From NCBI GenBank assembly GCA_003209225.1, contig QCRZ01000001.1:1-64000 (forward strand): a stretch of DNA of 64,000 nucleotides. The letters are read 5' to 3'. The stretch comes from Pelagibacteraceae bacterium AG-464-B04 (GTDB lineage Bacteria; Pseudomonadota; Alphaproteobacteria; Pelagibacterales; Pelagibacteraceae). Below are positions 30,427 through 39,035 of this stretch, piece by piece. How positions within the stretch are numbered: the stretch's first letter is position 1; each line of letters begins with the position of its first letter. Both the position numbers and the translations under genes were made by a program. Below the pieces are notes generated by a model that searched no databases, was not told the DNA's origin, and worked only from the letters and a program-made list of their open reading frames with translations.

Positions 30427-31721
30427 AAATTTGTGTCATTGGGAGTGGTTATGTCGGCCTAGTTACTGGAGTTTGTTTTGCAGATCTTGGTAACAAAGTA
30501 TATTGTGTAGATAATGATATCAAAAAAATCAAAAATTTAAATAGTGGTTATATTCCTATTTTTGAACCGGGATTAGATGAGTTACTTAAAAGAAATTTTA
30601 TTTCTAAAAGAATATTATTTACAACCAATTTAAAAAAAGCAGTTTTAAGCTCAGACATATTGTTTATTTGCGTTGGAACTCCAATAACAAAAAAAGGTGA
30701 TGCGGCAAATTTAAACTACGTTTTTCAAGTGGCAAGAAGTATTAGAAAGTTTATTAATAAATTTAAAGTCATTGTAACTAAATCTACTGTTCCAGTCACA
30801 ACGGGCGATAGAATTGAAAAAATTATTAATTTAAAAGCTAAAAAAAAAAATTTTGAAGTCGTCTCTAATCCCGAGTTTTTAAGAGAAGGAGAGGCTATTC
30901 GTGATTTCAGATATCCTGATAGAATTGTTGTTGGAACAAATAATAAAAAAGTTATTAAAATATTAGAAAATCTTTATGCCCCCATTATAAACAAAGGAGC
31001 TAAATATTTTACTACATCTAGAAGAGGGGCAGAACTAATTAAATATGCATCAAATGCATTTTTAGCTACTAAAATTTCTTATATTAACGAATTGGCAAAT
31101 TTATGTGAAAAAATTAAAGTTGATATAACTGATGTTTCTGTAGGAATGGGTCTAGATAAAAGAATTGGAAGTAGATTTTTAAGAGCCGGCCCAGCTTTTG
31201 GAGGATCTTGTTTTCCGAAAGATAGTAGAGCTCTTTTAGATACTGGAAAAAAATTTAAAACAGAATTTTCAATAGTTAAATCCGCAGTTGAATCTAATGA
31301 AAAAAGAAGAGTTTTATTAACAAAAAGAATTCAAGAAATTATGTCTAAAAAGTTTAAAAATAAAATAATTACCTTTTTAGGTGTTACATTTAAACCTAAT
31401 ACTGATGATATGCGTGAATCTACAAGCTTAACTTTAATACCTTATTTTTTAAAAAAAGGAGCAATAATTCGTTATTATGATCCCTCAGGGAAAAAAGATA
31501 TTTTTAATAAGTACAAAAAAGTTTTTTATTATTCAAACATATCTGACGTCTGTTTAAAAAGCGATTTAATTGTAATTCACACTGAATGGAATGAATTTAA
31601 ATCTATAGAGTTTAGAAAAATAGTAAAAAAAAAAAATTTTAAGATATTTGATATGAGAGGTCTTTATTCTCAAAATTTAATGAAAAAAGAAAAAATAAAT
31701 TATTATTGCATCGGAAAATAA
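30423..31721 (+). CDS. ugd: UDP-glucose 6-dehydrogenase
   Basis: 432 residues. The NAD-binding motif GSGYVGLVTG is at the N-terminus. The catalytic cysteine lies in FGGSCFPKD (C263), with supporting VSNPEFLREGEAIRDF and the lysine in AELIKYASNAFLATK. The C-terminal domain has GVTFKPNTDDMRESTSL. This is the complete active-type enzyme, unlike the related gene at the window's end. It overlaps galU by 4 bases and stops 1 base before the convergent ridA. Confidence 0.97.
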   Translation: MKICVIGSGYVGLVTGVCFADLGNKVYCVDNDIKKIKNLNSGYIPIFEPGLDELLKRNFISKRILFTTNLKKAVLSSDILFICVGTPITKKGDAANLNYVFQVARSIRKFINKFKVIVTKSTVPVTTGDRIEKIINLKAKKKNFEVVSNPEFLREGEAIRDFRYPDRIVVGTNNKKVIKILENLYAPIINKGAKYFTTSRRGAELIKYASNAFLATKISYINELANLCEKIKVDITDVSVGMGLDKRIGSRFLRAGPAFGGSCFPKDSRALLDTGKKFKTEFSIVKSAVESNEKRRVLLTKRIQEIMSKKFKNKIITFLGVTFKPNTDDMRESTSLTLIPYFLKKGAIIRYYDPSGKKDIFNKYKKVFYYSNISDVCLKSDLIVIHTEWNEFKSIEFRKIVKKKNFKIFDMRGLYSQNLMKKEKINYYCIGK

Positions 31722-31722
31722 A

Positions 31723-32184
31723 TTATTTTAACTCAAATATAGCATCGATCTCAACTGCCGCACCTAAAGGTAATGAATTAACACTTACAGCAGCTCGTGT
31801 ATGATTCCCAATTTCCCCAAAAACAGATGATATTATTTCAGATGCACCATTTATAACTTTTGGTTGATCAATAAAATCATCTGTTGAATTTACATATCCT
31901 GTAATTTTAACACAATTTGAAATGTTGTCGAGATTACCTTCGCAAGCTTTATTAGCTTGAGCTAATATATTTATTGCACATAATTTAGCAGCTATTTGAC
32001 CCTGCTCTAACGAAAGGTCTTTTCCTATTTTTCCTTTAGTAATTTTTCCATTACTGTCAATTGATATTTGACCCGAAATATACAATAATTTTGAAACCTT
32101 TTTAAATGCTACATATGCGCCAACAGGATCAGGCGCATTAGGTATAGAAATATTTAGCTTTACTAAATTATCTTTAATGGACAT
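31723..32184 (-). CDS. RidA/YjgF/YER057c family protein
   Basis: 153 residues. The family pattern is seen in VSKLLYISGQISID, the central CVKITGYVNSTDDF and TRAAVSVNSLPLGAAVEIDAIFE, including the arginine that binds the substrate carboxylate in RidA. Members hydrolyse reactive enamines/imines released by PLP enzymes, though some subgroups act otherwise. This is the longer (about 150-residue) subgroup common in alphaproteobacteria. It follows the two small secreted proteins on the same strand. Confidence 0.9.
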   Translation of the reverse strand: MSIKDNLVKLNISIPNAPDPVGAYVAFKKVSKLLYISGQISIDSNGKITKGKIGKDLSLEQGQIAAKLCAINILAQANKACEGNLDNISNCVKITGYVNSTDDFIDQPKVINGASEIISSVFGEIGNHTRAAVSVNSLPLGAAVEIDAIFELK

Positions 32185-32202
32185 TGCGTTCTTTAAAAAA
32201 TA

Positions 32203-32454
32203 TCACTTATTGTTAAAATCTTTTAATGATTTTGAACCAAACCATTTTCCTAAAAAATTAAGTGATCCATCTTTTTTAGTGGTAATATTTCTTTTAAAGT
32301 TACCTCCAGCTTTTTTTACCCCACAAATTATAGCATTAGGAGATATTTTGTAATCTTTGCAGTTTTCTAGTTCGCCTCTATAGCTATTGTCAGTAGAATT
32401 AACATTCGAAGTTGATAAAAAAATTAATGTAAAAATAACAATCAAAATTCTCAT
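32203..32454 (-). CDS. Small secreted two-cysteine protein, copy 1 (unknown)
   Basis: 83 residues. An N-terminal hydrophobic stretch (residues 2-15) looks like a signal peptide with cleavage near residue 20. The mature part has two cysteines (C32, C44) followed by the pattern C-x4-AG-x2-FK-x2-I, shared in register with the next gene upstream. A good Shine-Dalgarno sequence (AAAGGA) precedes the ATG. The function is unknown to me. The cysteines could form a disulfide in the periplasm. Confidence 0.7.
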   Translation of the reverse strand: MRILIVIFTLIFLSTSNVNSTDNSYRGELENCKDYKISPNAIICGVKKAGGNFKRNITTKKDGSLNFLGKWFGSKSLKDFNNK

Positions 32455-32478
32455 AAACTGTTTTCCTTTCTAAACTAA

Positions 32479-32679
32479 TTAATTTTGTTTTTTAGATTTA
32501 TTTTTTAAGTTACCTATCTTATTTTTAAAAGCTTTACCAGCATTTTTTGACTTACACCATGTGTATTGTATCGAATATTTTTTTAAATTTTGACAATTTT
32601 TTTCCTCAGCTGAATAAACATTAAGTGTATTGGCTAGAATAAACGATAAAATTAAAATAGTAAATTTCATTGATTTCAT
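32479..32679 (-). CDS. Small secreted two-cysteine protein, copy 2 (unknown)
   Basis: 66 residues with a signal-peptide-like start (residues 5-23, probable cleavage after VYSA). Two cysteines (C29, C42) and the same C-x4-AG-x2-FK-x2-I pattern as copy 1, ending in a strongly basic tail KNKSKKQN. The start overlaps the topA stop by 4 bases, so it is probably translated from the topA mRNA. AAAGGA lies upstream. The two genes look like a tandem duplication that has diverged. Function unknown. Confidence 0.7.
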   Translation of the reverse strand: MKSMKFTILILSFILANTLNVYSAEEKNCQNLKKYSIQYTWCKSKNAGKAFKNKIGNLKNKSKKQN

Positions 32680-35243
32680 TTTTTTTTCCTTTTTTTGTTT
32701 TTATCATATTCTCTTCTTTTCTCAATCAATATTAATGCTTCTTCCATATTAATTTCAGTAGGATCTTTTTCCTCAGGTATAGTTGCATTTAAAGATTTGT
32801 ATTTAATATAAGGACCATATTGACCCTTCATAACTCTAACAGGTTTTTTGTCGTCGGGGTGCTCTCCCAAATCTTTAATTATTTTTGATGATATTCGGCC
32901 AGGTTTAGCTTCAGCTATCATTGTAATTGCTCTATTTAAACCTATTGAAAAAATATCTTCAGCATTATCCAAACTTGCAGATTTACTTTCACATTTAAGA
33001 TAAGGACCAAATCTTCCTGAATTTAAAAAAATTTCCTTTTCATTGCTAGGATTAATCCCAAGATTTTTAGGTAAAGAGCACAAAAACTTTGCCTTATCTA
33101 AATTAATTGAATCAATTGGTATACCTTTAGGTATAGAAACATTTTTAATATTCTCATTTTCTTCTTTTTTTCTTTTTTTTCTTTTTGTTTTTTTTTCTTT
33201 ATCGGTTGTTTCTTTAACAATCTCAAATTGAAGATATGGACCAAATCTTCCGTTTTTTAAAAAAATGTCATTACCATTATCATGTTTTCCAATAAATTTA
33301 GGTTCCGCTAGCTGAATTTGTTGTGCTGCTTTAACTTTAGAAAGAGGTCTTGTAAACTTGCACTCAGGATAATTAGAACAGCCAATAAAGGCACCTCCAC
33401 GAAAACTATTTTTTAAACTTAAATTACCATTCTCGCAAAGCTTACATTTTCTATCTATATTTCCATCTTTATCTCTTTCAAAAATAAGACTTCCCAAACT
33501 ATCATTTAAAAGATCTAAAACTTCTCTAGTTCTTTTTTCTTTTACTAACGTGACATTTTCATTAAAATCTTTCCAAAATTCACTCAACACTTTTGTCCAA
33601 ACTTCTTTACCAGACGTTATATTGTCAAGTTGATTTTCTAATCCAGCTGTAAAATTGTAATCAACATATTTAGCAAATAGTTTCTCGAGAAAAGCTGATA
33701 TTAATTTTCCTCTATCTGTAGGATGAAATCTTTTATTTATTGTTTCGGCATAACCTCTTGTTGTAATTACAGAAATTATACTTGCATAAGTAGATGGTCT
33801 ACCAATGCCTAATTCTTCTAATTTTTTAACTAATGTTGCTTCAGAATACCTTGGTGGAGGTTGAGTAAAATGTTGTTCATCTAAAAATTCGTTTATATCA
33901 ATATTGCCTTTTGACATTTCTGGTAAAATATTTTCATTTTCATCTTTTTTAATTTCACTTTTGTATATTTTTAAAAAACCATCAAATTTAATTACTGACC
34001 CGCTAGTTTTGCATATTGTTCCTTTATCTTCAGAATGAATTGAAATTGTATTTCTATCAAATTTTGCAGCTTCCATTTGAGACGATAAAGCTCTACTCCA
34101 AATTAAATCATAGAGTTTTGATTGATCAGCGCTCAAGTATTTTTTCATTTTAATTGGAGATCTAAGTATATCTGTGGGCCTAATAGCTTCATGTGCTTCC
34201 TGTGCATTTTTTGCTTTTTTTCCAGCATAATTAATTGCTTCCTTGGGTAGATAATTATTTCCAAATTCTTTATTAATATAGTTTCTAAACGAAGAGATGG
34301 CTTCACTGGATAATTGAGTACCATCTGTTCTCATGTAAGTAATTAATCCTATTGTTTCTCCTTCAATATCTATTCCTTGATACAATCTCTGCGCAATTTG
34401 CATTGTTCTTGATGCTCCAAATCCTAATTTACTAGAAGAAACTTGTTGTAATGAGGAAGTAGTAAATGGACCTTGAGGATTTCTGCTTACAGTTTTTGTT
34501 GAAATGTCTGAAATTAAAAATTTTTTTGATTTTAATTGATTAATGGCTTCATTGATTTCGTTTTTTTCTTTAAAAGTAAATTTTTCAATTTTATTTGAAT
34601 TTAACTGAAATAAACTGGCTATAAGATATTTGTTATTTTTATCATTGAATTTAATATTTAAAGTCCAAAATTCTTTAGGATTGAATAGTTCAATTTCATG
34701 CTCTCTCTCTGTAATAAGCTTTAGGGCTACCGACTGAACACGTCCAGCAGATTTTGATCCAGGCAACTTAGTCCATAGAATTGGTGAAATATTAAATCCA
34801 ACTAAATAATCAAGAGCTCTTCTAGCCATGTAAGCATCAACTAATAGAGGTTCAATTTGCCTTGGGTTTTCAATACCATTCGTAACGGCTTTTTTTGTGA
34901 TTTCATTGAAAACAACTCTTTCTACCTGTTTATCTTTCAAAAGTTTTTTTTCTTTAAGAAATTCTTTTACGTGCCAGGCTATAGCTTCTCCCTCACGATC
35001 CGGATCTGTAGCCAGAATAATTTTAGAAGATTCTTTTGCTGCATCAGTAATTTCTTTAAGATATTTTTTTGAAAAACTATCCACTTCCCAAAGCATTTTA
35101 AAATCGTTATTGGGGTCTACAGATCCATTTTTTGACGGAAGATCTCTAATGTGGCCATAACTAGCTAATACTTTGTAATTTTCACCAAGATACTTATTTA
35201 TGGTTTTTGCTTTAGCTGGACTTTCTACAATAACAAGATTCAT
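32676..35243 (-). CDS. topA: DNA topoisomerase I
   Basis: 855 residues. The TOPRIM domain starts MNLVIVESPAKAKTINKYLG and contains ATDPDREGEAIAWH. The active-site tyrosine is in GLITYMRTDG. A C4 zinc ribbon (CKLCENGNLSLKN ... GCSNYPECKF) is followed by repeated NGRFGPYLQ-type C-terminal modules. It relaxes negative supercoils. AAGGA stands before the ATG. The 85 bases ahead of it hold an inverted repeat and no dprA gene. Confidence 0.98.
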   Translation of the reverse strand: MNLVIVESPAKAKTINKYLGENYKVLASYGHIRDLPSKNGSVDPNNDFKMLWEVDSFSKKYLKEITDAAKESSKIILATDPDREGEAIAWHVKEFLKEKKLLKDKQVERVVFNEITKKAVTNGIENPRQIEPLLVDAYMARRALDYLVGFNISPILWTKLPGSKSAGRVQSVALKLITEREHEIELFNPKEFWTLNIKFNDKNNKYLIASLFQLNSNKIEKFTFKEKNEINEAINQLKSKKFLISDISTKTVSRNPQGPFTTSSLQQVSSSKLGFGASRTMQIAQRLYQGIDIEGETIGLITYMRTDGTQLSSEAISSFRNYINKEFGNNYLPKEAINYAGKKAKNAQEAHEAIRPTDILRSPIKMKKYLSADQSKLYDLIWSRALSSQMEAAKFDRNTISIHSEDKGTICKTSGSVIKFDGFLKIYKSEIKKDENENILPEMSKGNIDINEFLDEQHFTQPPPRYSEATLVKKLEELGIGRPSTYASIISVITTRGYAETINKRFHPTDRGKLISAFLEKLFAKYVDYNFTAGLENQLDNITSGKEVWTKVLSEFWKDFNENVTLVKEKRTREVLDLLNDSLGSLIFERDKDGNIDRKCKLCENGNLSLKNSFRGGAFIGCSNYPECKFTRPLSKVKAAQQIQLAEPKFIGKHDNGNDIFLKNGRFGPYLQFEIVKETTDKEKKTKRKKRKKEENENIKNVSIPKGIPIDSINLDKAKFLCSLPKNLGINPSNEKEIFLNSGRFGPYLKCESKSASLDNAEDIFSIGLNRAITMIAEAKPGRISSKIIKDLGEHPDDKKPVRVMKGQYGPYIKYKSLNATIPEEKDPTEINMEEALILIEKRREYDKNKKRKKK

Positions 35244-35266
35244 TTAATATCCTTAAGAAACTTTAC

Positions 35267-35290
35267 TGACAAAAAAAATTTGTTTTGTCA
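35267..35290 (-). promoter_or_regulatory. Inverted repeat between plsY and topA
   Basis: TGACAAAA (35267-35274) and TTTTGTCA (35283-35290) are perfect 8-base arms around an 8-base spacer. Read on the minus strand, it follows plsY by about 38 bases and precedes topA by 23. No U-tract follows the hairpin on that strand, so an operator, processing site or weak attenuator is as likely as a terminator. Confidence 0.4.
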
Positions 35291-35328
35291 AACTAAGGAT
35301 TTTATATGTTAAAAAAATGGCTTTTATT

Positions 35329-35937
35329 CTAGAGTTTTATTTTAGGTTCATTTTTATTTTTTAGATTATGAATATTTTTTTTATGTGTAAACATTATTAA
35401 AACGAAAAAAATAAATAGAATAAATGAGCTTGAAAATGTTTCTATTTTAATAGATAAAAAAGGAGAAACAGTTTCTCTTATTAAGGATACAACAAAAATA
35501 GTCAACGATGAAAACAAAGAAGATAATGAAGAATATCTAAATATTAAAAAAACAAGAATCCAAGTAAAAATAAATAAAAAACTTAACTGATAAGATAGAG
35601 CAAATAAAACACCTAAATAGGTAGCAACACCTTTTCCTCCTTTAAATTTTAACCATATCGGAAAAACATGACCTAAAAAAACTAATAAACATGATAAATA
35701 AACTAATTCTGGGAAATAATTTTGAGTAATTATTACTACGAAGTATCCTTTCGTTACATCGAGCACCAATGTTAAAATTGCTAGATATTTATTTCCAGTT
35801 CTAAAAACATTTGTTGCCCCTATATTTCCAGATCCTGTTTTTTTTAAATCATGTTTGCTGAAGCTTTTAGTTAAAATCAAGCCAAAAGGGATGGAGCCAC
35901 CCAAATAGGAGAAAAAAAAAACTAATATAATTTCCAT
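35329..35937 (-). CDS. plsY: Glycerol-3-phosphate acyltransferase PlsY
   Basis: 202 residues with about five membrane helices. PlsY transfers acyl groups from acyl-phosphate to glycerol-3-phosphate, starting phospholipid synthesis. The motifs GSIPFGLIL, GSGNIGATNVFR and LKFKGGKGVATYLG are the three family signatures. It lies between pyrX (6-base gap) and topA, a gene order common in alphaproteobacteria. Confidence 0.96.
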   Translation of the reverse strand: MEIILVFFFSYLGGSIPFGLILTKSFSKHDLKKTGSGNIGATNVFRTGNKYLAILTLVLDVTKGYFVVIITQNYFPELVYLSCLLVFLGHVFPIWLKFKGGKGVATYLGVLFALSYQLSFLFIFTWILVFLIFRYSSLSSLFSSLTIFVVSLIRETVSPFLSIKIETFSSSFILFIFFVLIMFTHKKNIHNLKNKNEPKIKL

Positions 35938-35943
35938 TTATAA

Positions 35944-37236
35944 TTAGATCCTTTCATAAGCAATTTCACCTTTTACAAATGTTTTTAATACCTGACCTTG
36001 AAGTTTTCTATTTTCAATGGGTGTATTTTTTGATTTTGATTTCAGTTTATTTTTATTGACAATCCATGGTTTATTAATATCTACAACACATAAATCAGCA
36101 TCTTTACCTTTTTGAAGAGTGCCTTTTTCTATTTTTAAAATTTTTGCAGGATTAGATGTAATTGCTGCTATTAATTTATCCAGTTTTATCGATTTATTAT
36201 GGTAAAGTTCTAGAGCAAGAGGCAACAAAGTTTCAACTCCGCTAGCACCGCTAGCGGCCTGTGAAAAAGTTAATCTTTTTGATTCTTCATCTTCTGGTTT
36301 ATGATCTGATACAATTACATCTATAAATCCTTGATTTAATCCGTTTACTAAAGATAAACGATCATTTTCAGTTCTTAGAGGTGGTGAAAGTTTTAAAAAA
36401 GTTTTAAAGTCCCCAATATCATTTTCATTTAAAGATAGGTTATTAATTGAAACTCCAGTGGAAAAAATTTTTCCATCTTTTTTTGCTTTTTTAATAGCCT
36501 GAACAGTTTTTTCCGATGAGATTTGAGAAATATGGTATCTACAAAAATATTCTTCAAGAAAAGACAAATCTCTTTCAACTATAATTTTTTCTGCCAGTGA
36601 AGGGATGCCTTTTAGTCCCAGTCTAGTTGATATCTCACCTTCATTAATTACACCATTTTCAGACAAAATATTATCCTCTGCATGTTGCATAATCAAAGCA
36701 TTAGATTGACTGGCTAAACTCATAATTCTTGACATTAACAAAGGATTTTGAACCGTTTTGATGCCATCAGTAAAAGCAACTATTCCTTTTCTTTTCAAAA
36801 GACCAAATTCCGTCATTTGTTTTCCATCGGTATTTTTTGTTAAACTAGCTGAAGGAAAAATATTAATTTTAGATTTATCTCTTCCTCTTCTTTTTAAAAA
36901 ATCTACCATCGATACATTGTCAATTATTGGAGAAGTATTAGGCATAGAAACAGCTGAGGTAACTCCACCAGCTAATGCTGAATTACTAAAGGTTCTAAAA
37001 TTTTCTTTGTATTCAAAACCTGGCTCACCAACAAAAACTCTCATATCAACTATACCGGGCATTAAAACTTGTTTTTTTAAATCTATTTTTTGCGCTTTTG
37101 AAGGCAAATTTCCATTAGCAACTTTTTTTCCAACTGCTTTAATAAGACCTTTAGAATCTATTATTAATCCACCAATTTCATCAATTTGATTTTTAGGATC
37201 AATAATCCTTGCATTAATTAAATATTTGTCTTTCAT
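35944..37236 (-). CDS. Dihydroorotase-like protein, probably non-catalytic (PyrX/PyrC' type)
   Basis: 430 residues, an amidohydrolase fold related to dihydroorotase. The metal-binding HxH of active enzymes is replaced: MPGIVDMRVF has R66 and F68 where histidines are expected, and HISQIS has Q238 where a ligand histidine is normal. D157, H185 and D311 remain. Start and pyrB stop share one base (TAATG). In Pseudomonas-type pyrBC' pairs an inactive dihydroorotase holds aspartate carbamoyltransferase together; the same role fits here. A true pyrC must then lie elsewhere. The inactivity call is inference from residues. Confidence 0.88.
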   Translation of the reverse strand: MKDKYLINARIIDPKNQIDEIGGLIIDSKGLIKAVGKKVANGNLPSKAQKIDLKKQVLMPGIVDMRVFVGEPGFEYKENFRTFSNSALAGGVTSAVSMPNTSPIIDNVSMVDFLKRRGRDKSKINIFPSASLTKNTDGKQMTEFGLLKRKGIVAFTDGIKTVQNPLLMSRIMSLASQSNALIMQHAEDNILSENGVINEGEISTRLGLKGIPSLAEKIIVERDLSFLEEYFCRYHISQISSEKTVQAIKKAKKDGKIFSTGVSINNLSLNENDIGDFKTFLKLSPPLRTENDRLSLVNGLNQGFIDVIVSDHKPEDEESKRLTFSQAASGASGVETLLPLALELYHNKSIKLDKLIAAITSNPAKILKIEKGTLQKGKDADLCVVDINKPWIVNKNKLKSKSKNTPIENRKLQGQVLKTFVKGEIAYERI

Positions 37237-38186
37237 TAATTTTTCTTACAATAAATTTTTAAACAAGCCATTCTTACAGCAACTCCTAATTCAACTTGTT
37301 CTCTTATTAAACTTTTATTAATGTCGTCAGCTAAATTAGTATCTATCTCAACACCGCGATTCATTGGACCTGGATGCATAATCAAAGCATTTTTTTTAGC
37401 CATTTTTAATTTTTCAGGTGTTAAACCAAAGTATTCATAATATTCTCTAGCTGAAGGTAAAAATGCTCCATGCATTCTTTCATTTTGTAATCTAAGCATC
37501 ATAACTATATCGCAATTTTCTAAACCTTTTTTCATGTTATTAAAAGATTTTACCCCCAATCTTTCTATTGAATGAGGTAATAAAGTTTTTGGGGCCACAA
37601 CATTAACTTCTGCTCCCAACATGTTCATCAAATAAATATTTGATCTAGCTACTCTTGAGTGAAGAATGTCTCCACAAATAGCAATTTTTAATCCTTCGAC
37701 TTTACCTTTTCTATTAATTATTGTTAAAGCATCCAACAAAGCTTGCGTAGGATGTTCACGCCTACCATCTCCTGCGTTTATAACTGCGCAATTAACTTTT
37801 CTTGATAATAAGTTTGGAGCTCCTGAATCTTGATGTCTAATTACAATTATATCAGGATGCATTGCATTTAATGTCATAGCAGTATCTATTAATGTTTCAC
37901 CTTTTTTAATAGCAGAATTAGTTATATTCATTGACATTACATCTGCTCCCAATCTTTTACCTGCCAATTCAAAAGAGCTTTGAGTTCTTGTAGAAGGTTC
38001 AAAAAAAAGGTTAATTTGAGTTTTTCCTCTTAATATATCTATTTTTTTTGAAGAACTTTTGTTTAGAGTAATAAAAGTTTTTGCTTGCTTTAATATGTTT
38101 TCTATTTCAGAAAAAGAAAGGCCTTGTATACCTAGTAGGTGATTTTGCTTTTTCTTAACAGCTCTAAATTTTTTAATTACAGCCAT
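37236..38186 (-). CDS. pyrB: Aspartate carbamoyltransferase catalytic subunit
   Basis: 316 residues from the ATG at 38186; an in-frame TTG three codons upstream is less likely. It makes carbamoyl-aspartate in pyrimidine synthesis. The carbamoyl-phosphate motif [27 protein letters not shown] and the C-terminal [12 protein letters not shown] are standard. No pyrI regulatory subunit is seen. Coupling with the dihydroorotase-like gene suggests a dodecameric PyrB-PyrX complex. Confidence 0.96.
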   Translation of the reverse strand: MAVIKKFRAVKKKQNHLLGIQGLSFSEIENILKQAKTFITLNKSSSKKIDILRGKTQINLFFEPSTRTQSSFELAGKRLGADVMSMNITNSAIKKGETLIDTAMTLNAMHPDIIVIRHQDSGAPNLLSRKVNCAVINAGDGRREHPTQALLDALTIINRKGKVEGLKIAICGDILHSRVARSNIYLMNMLGAEVNVVAPKTLLPHSIERLGVKSFNNMKKGLENCDIVMMLRLQNERMHGAFLPSAREYYEYFGLTPEKLKMAKKNALIMHPGPMNRGVEIDTNLADDINKSLIREQVELGVAVRMACLKIYCKKN

Positions 38187-38231
38187 TAAAAACAACTCTA
38201 TAGCCCTTTGCGTTTACTATTGCAAGCTATT

Positions 38232-38723
38232 TTATTGATTGTTTAAAAAATCAATTGCGCCTTGGAGTATAAATGCAGCTGAATTTTTGTCTAATTTTTT
38301 AATTTTACTAGAAGTATTAGTATTGAGTTGCTTAGATAAATTAAAAGCTGCCTCACTCGACAGTCTTTCGTCCCAAAAAGTGATAGGAATGGTAATATTT
38401 TTTGATATGTTTTTAGAAAAATCTAAAACTGATTGTGCAGATTTACCCAATGATCCATCCATGTTAATAGGCATGCCTACAACTATACCCTTTATTTCAT
38501 TTTCATTAATAATTTTATTTACTTCAACTAATACAGATTCTAACTTGTTTTTTTTAATTGTTGTTAGCGGAGTAGCAACTACTGCATTTTCATCACAAAT
38601 GGCTAATCCAATATTTTTTTTGCCAGGGTCGATACCCAGTAATCTGGAATTTTTACCTATTTTTTTTTTAAAATCAATTATACTCAGTATATTGTATGTT
38701 TTCATCTTAGGTGATAATTTCAT
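38232..38723 (-). CDS. ruvX: RuvX/YqgF family nuclease
   Basis: 163 residues from the ATG at 38723, or 157 from a second ATG at 38705. An RNase H-like fold with the family motifs LLGIDPGKKNIGLA, IVVGMPINMDGS and the catalytic TFWDERLSSEAA. The family processes the 16S rRNA 5' end and has been linked to recombination. It is the first gene of the minus-strand run and diverges from gatC with only 23 bases between the starts. Confidence 0.94.
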   Translation of the reverse strand: MKLSPKMKTYNILSIIDFKKKIGKNSRLLGIDPGKKNIGLAICDENAVVATPLTTIKKNKLESVLVEVNKIINENEIKGIVVGMPINMDGSLGKSAQSVLDFSKNISKNITIPITFWDERLSSEAAFNLSKQLNTNTSSKIKKLDKNSAAFILQGAIDFLNNQ

Positions 38724-38746
38724 TAGTTATTTGCCAATATTCTCAA

Positions 38747-39034
38747 ATGTCAATAGATAAAGATATAGTAAAACACATATCAAAATTAGCTAGAATCTCA
38801 CTAGATGATAAAAAGACAGATGGCCTTGTTAAGGACCTTTCTTCAATAATTTTATTTATTGAAAAACTTAACAAATTAAACACTGACAATGTTGTTCCAT
38901 TAACATCTATAATTAATGCTTCTTTAAAATCGAGGGCAGACGAAGTTAAAAATGAAAAAATAAGAGATCAAATACTTAAAAATTCTCCTGAAAAAAACGA
39001 AGAGTTTTTTGTTGTTCCAAAGGTTATTGAATAA
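38747..39034 (+). CDS. gatC: Aspartyl/glutamyl-tRNA amidotransferase subunit C
   Basis: 95 residues from the ATG at 38747 ([19 protein letters not shown]), which matches the family N-terminus; a GTG 36 bases upstream would add a non-homologous stretch. GatC braces the GatA-GatB interface. gatA starts 1 base after the stop. Confidence 0.96.
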   Translation: MSIDKDIVKHISKLARISLDDKKTDGLVKDLSSIILFIEKLNKLNTDNVVPLTSIINASLKSRADEVKNEKIRDQILKNSPEKNEEFFVVPKVIE

Positions 39035-39035
39035 A

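Noticed and set aside
32203-32679. A toxin-antitoxin pair downstream of topA
   Set aside because: Both products carry signal peptides and are related to each other, which does not fit a toxin with a cytoplasmic antitoxin.
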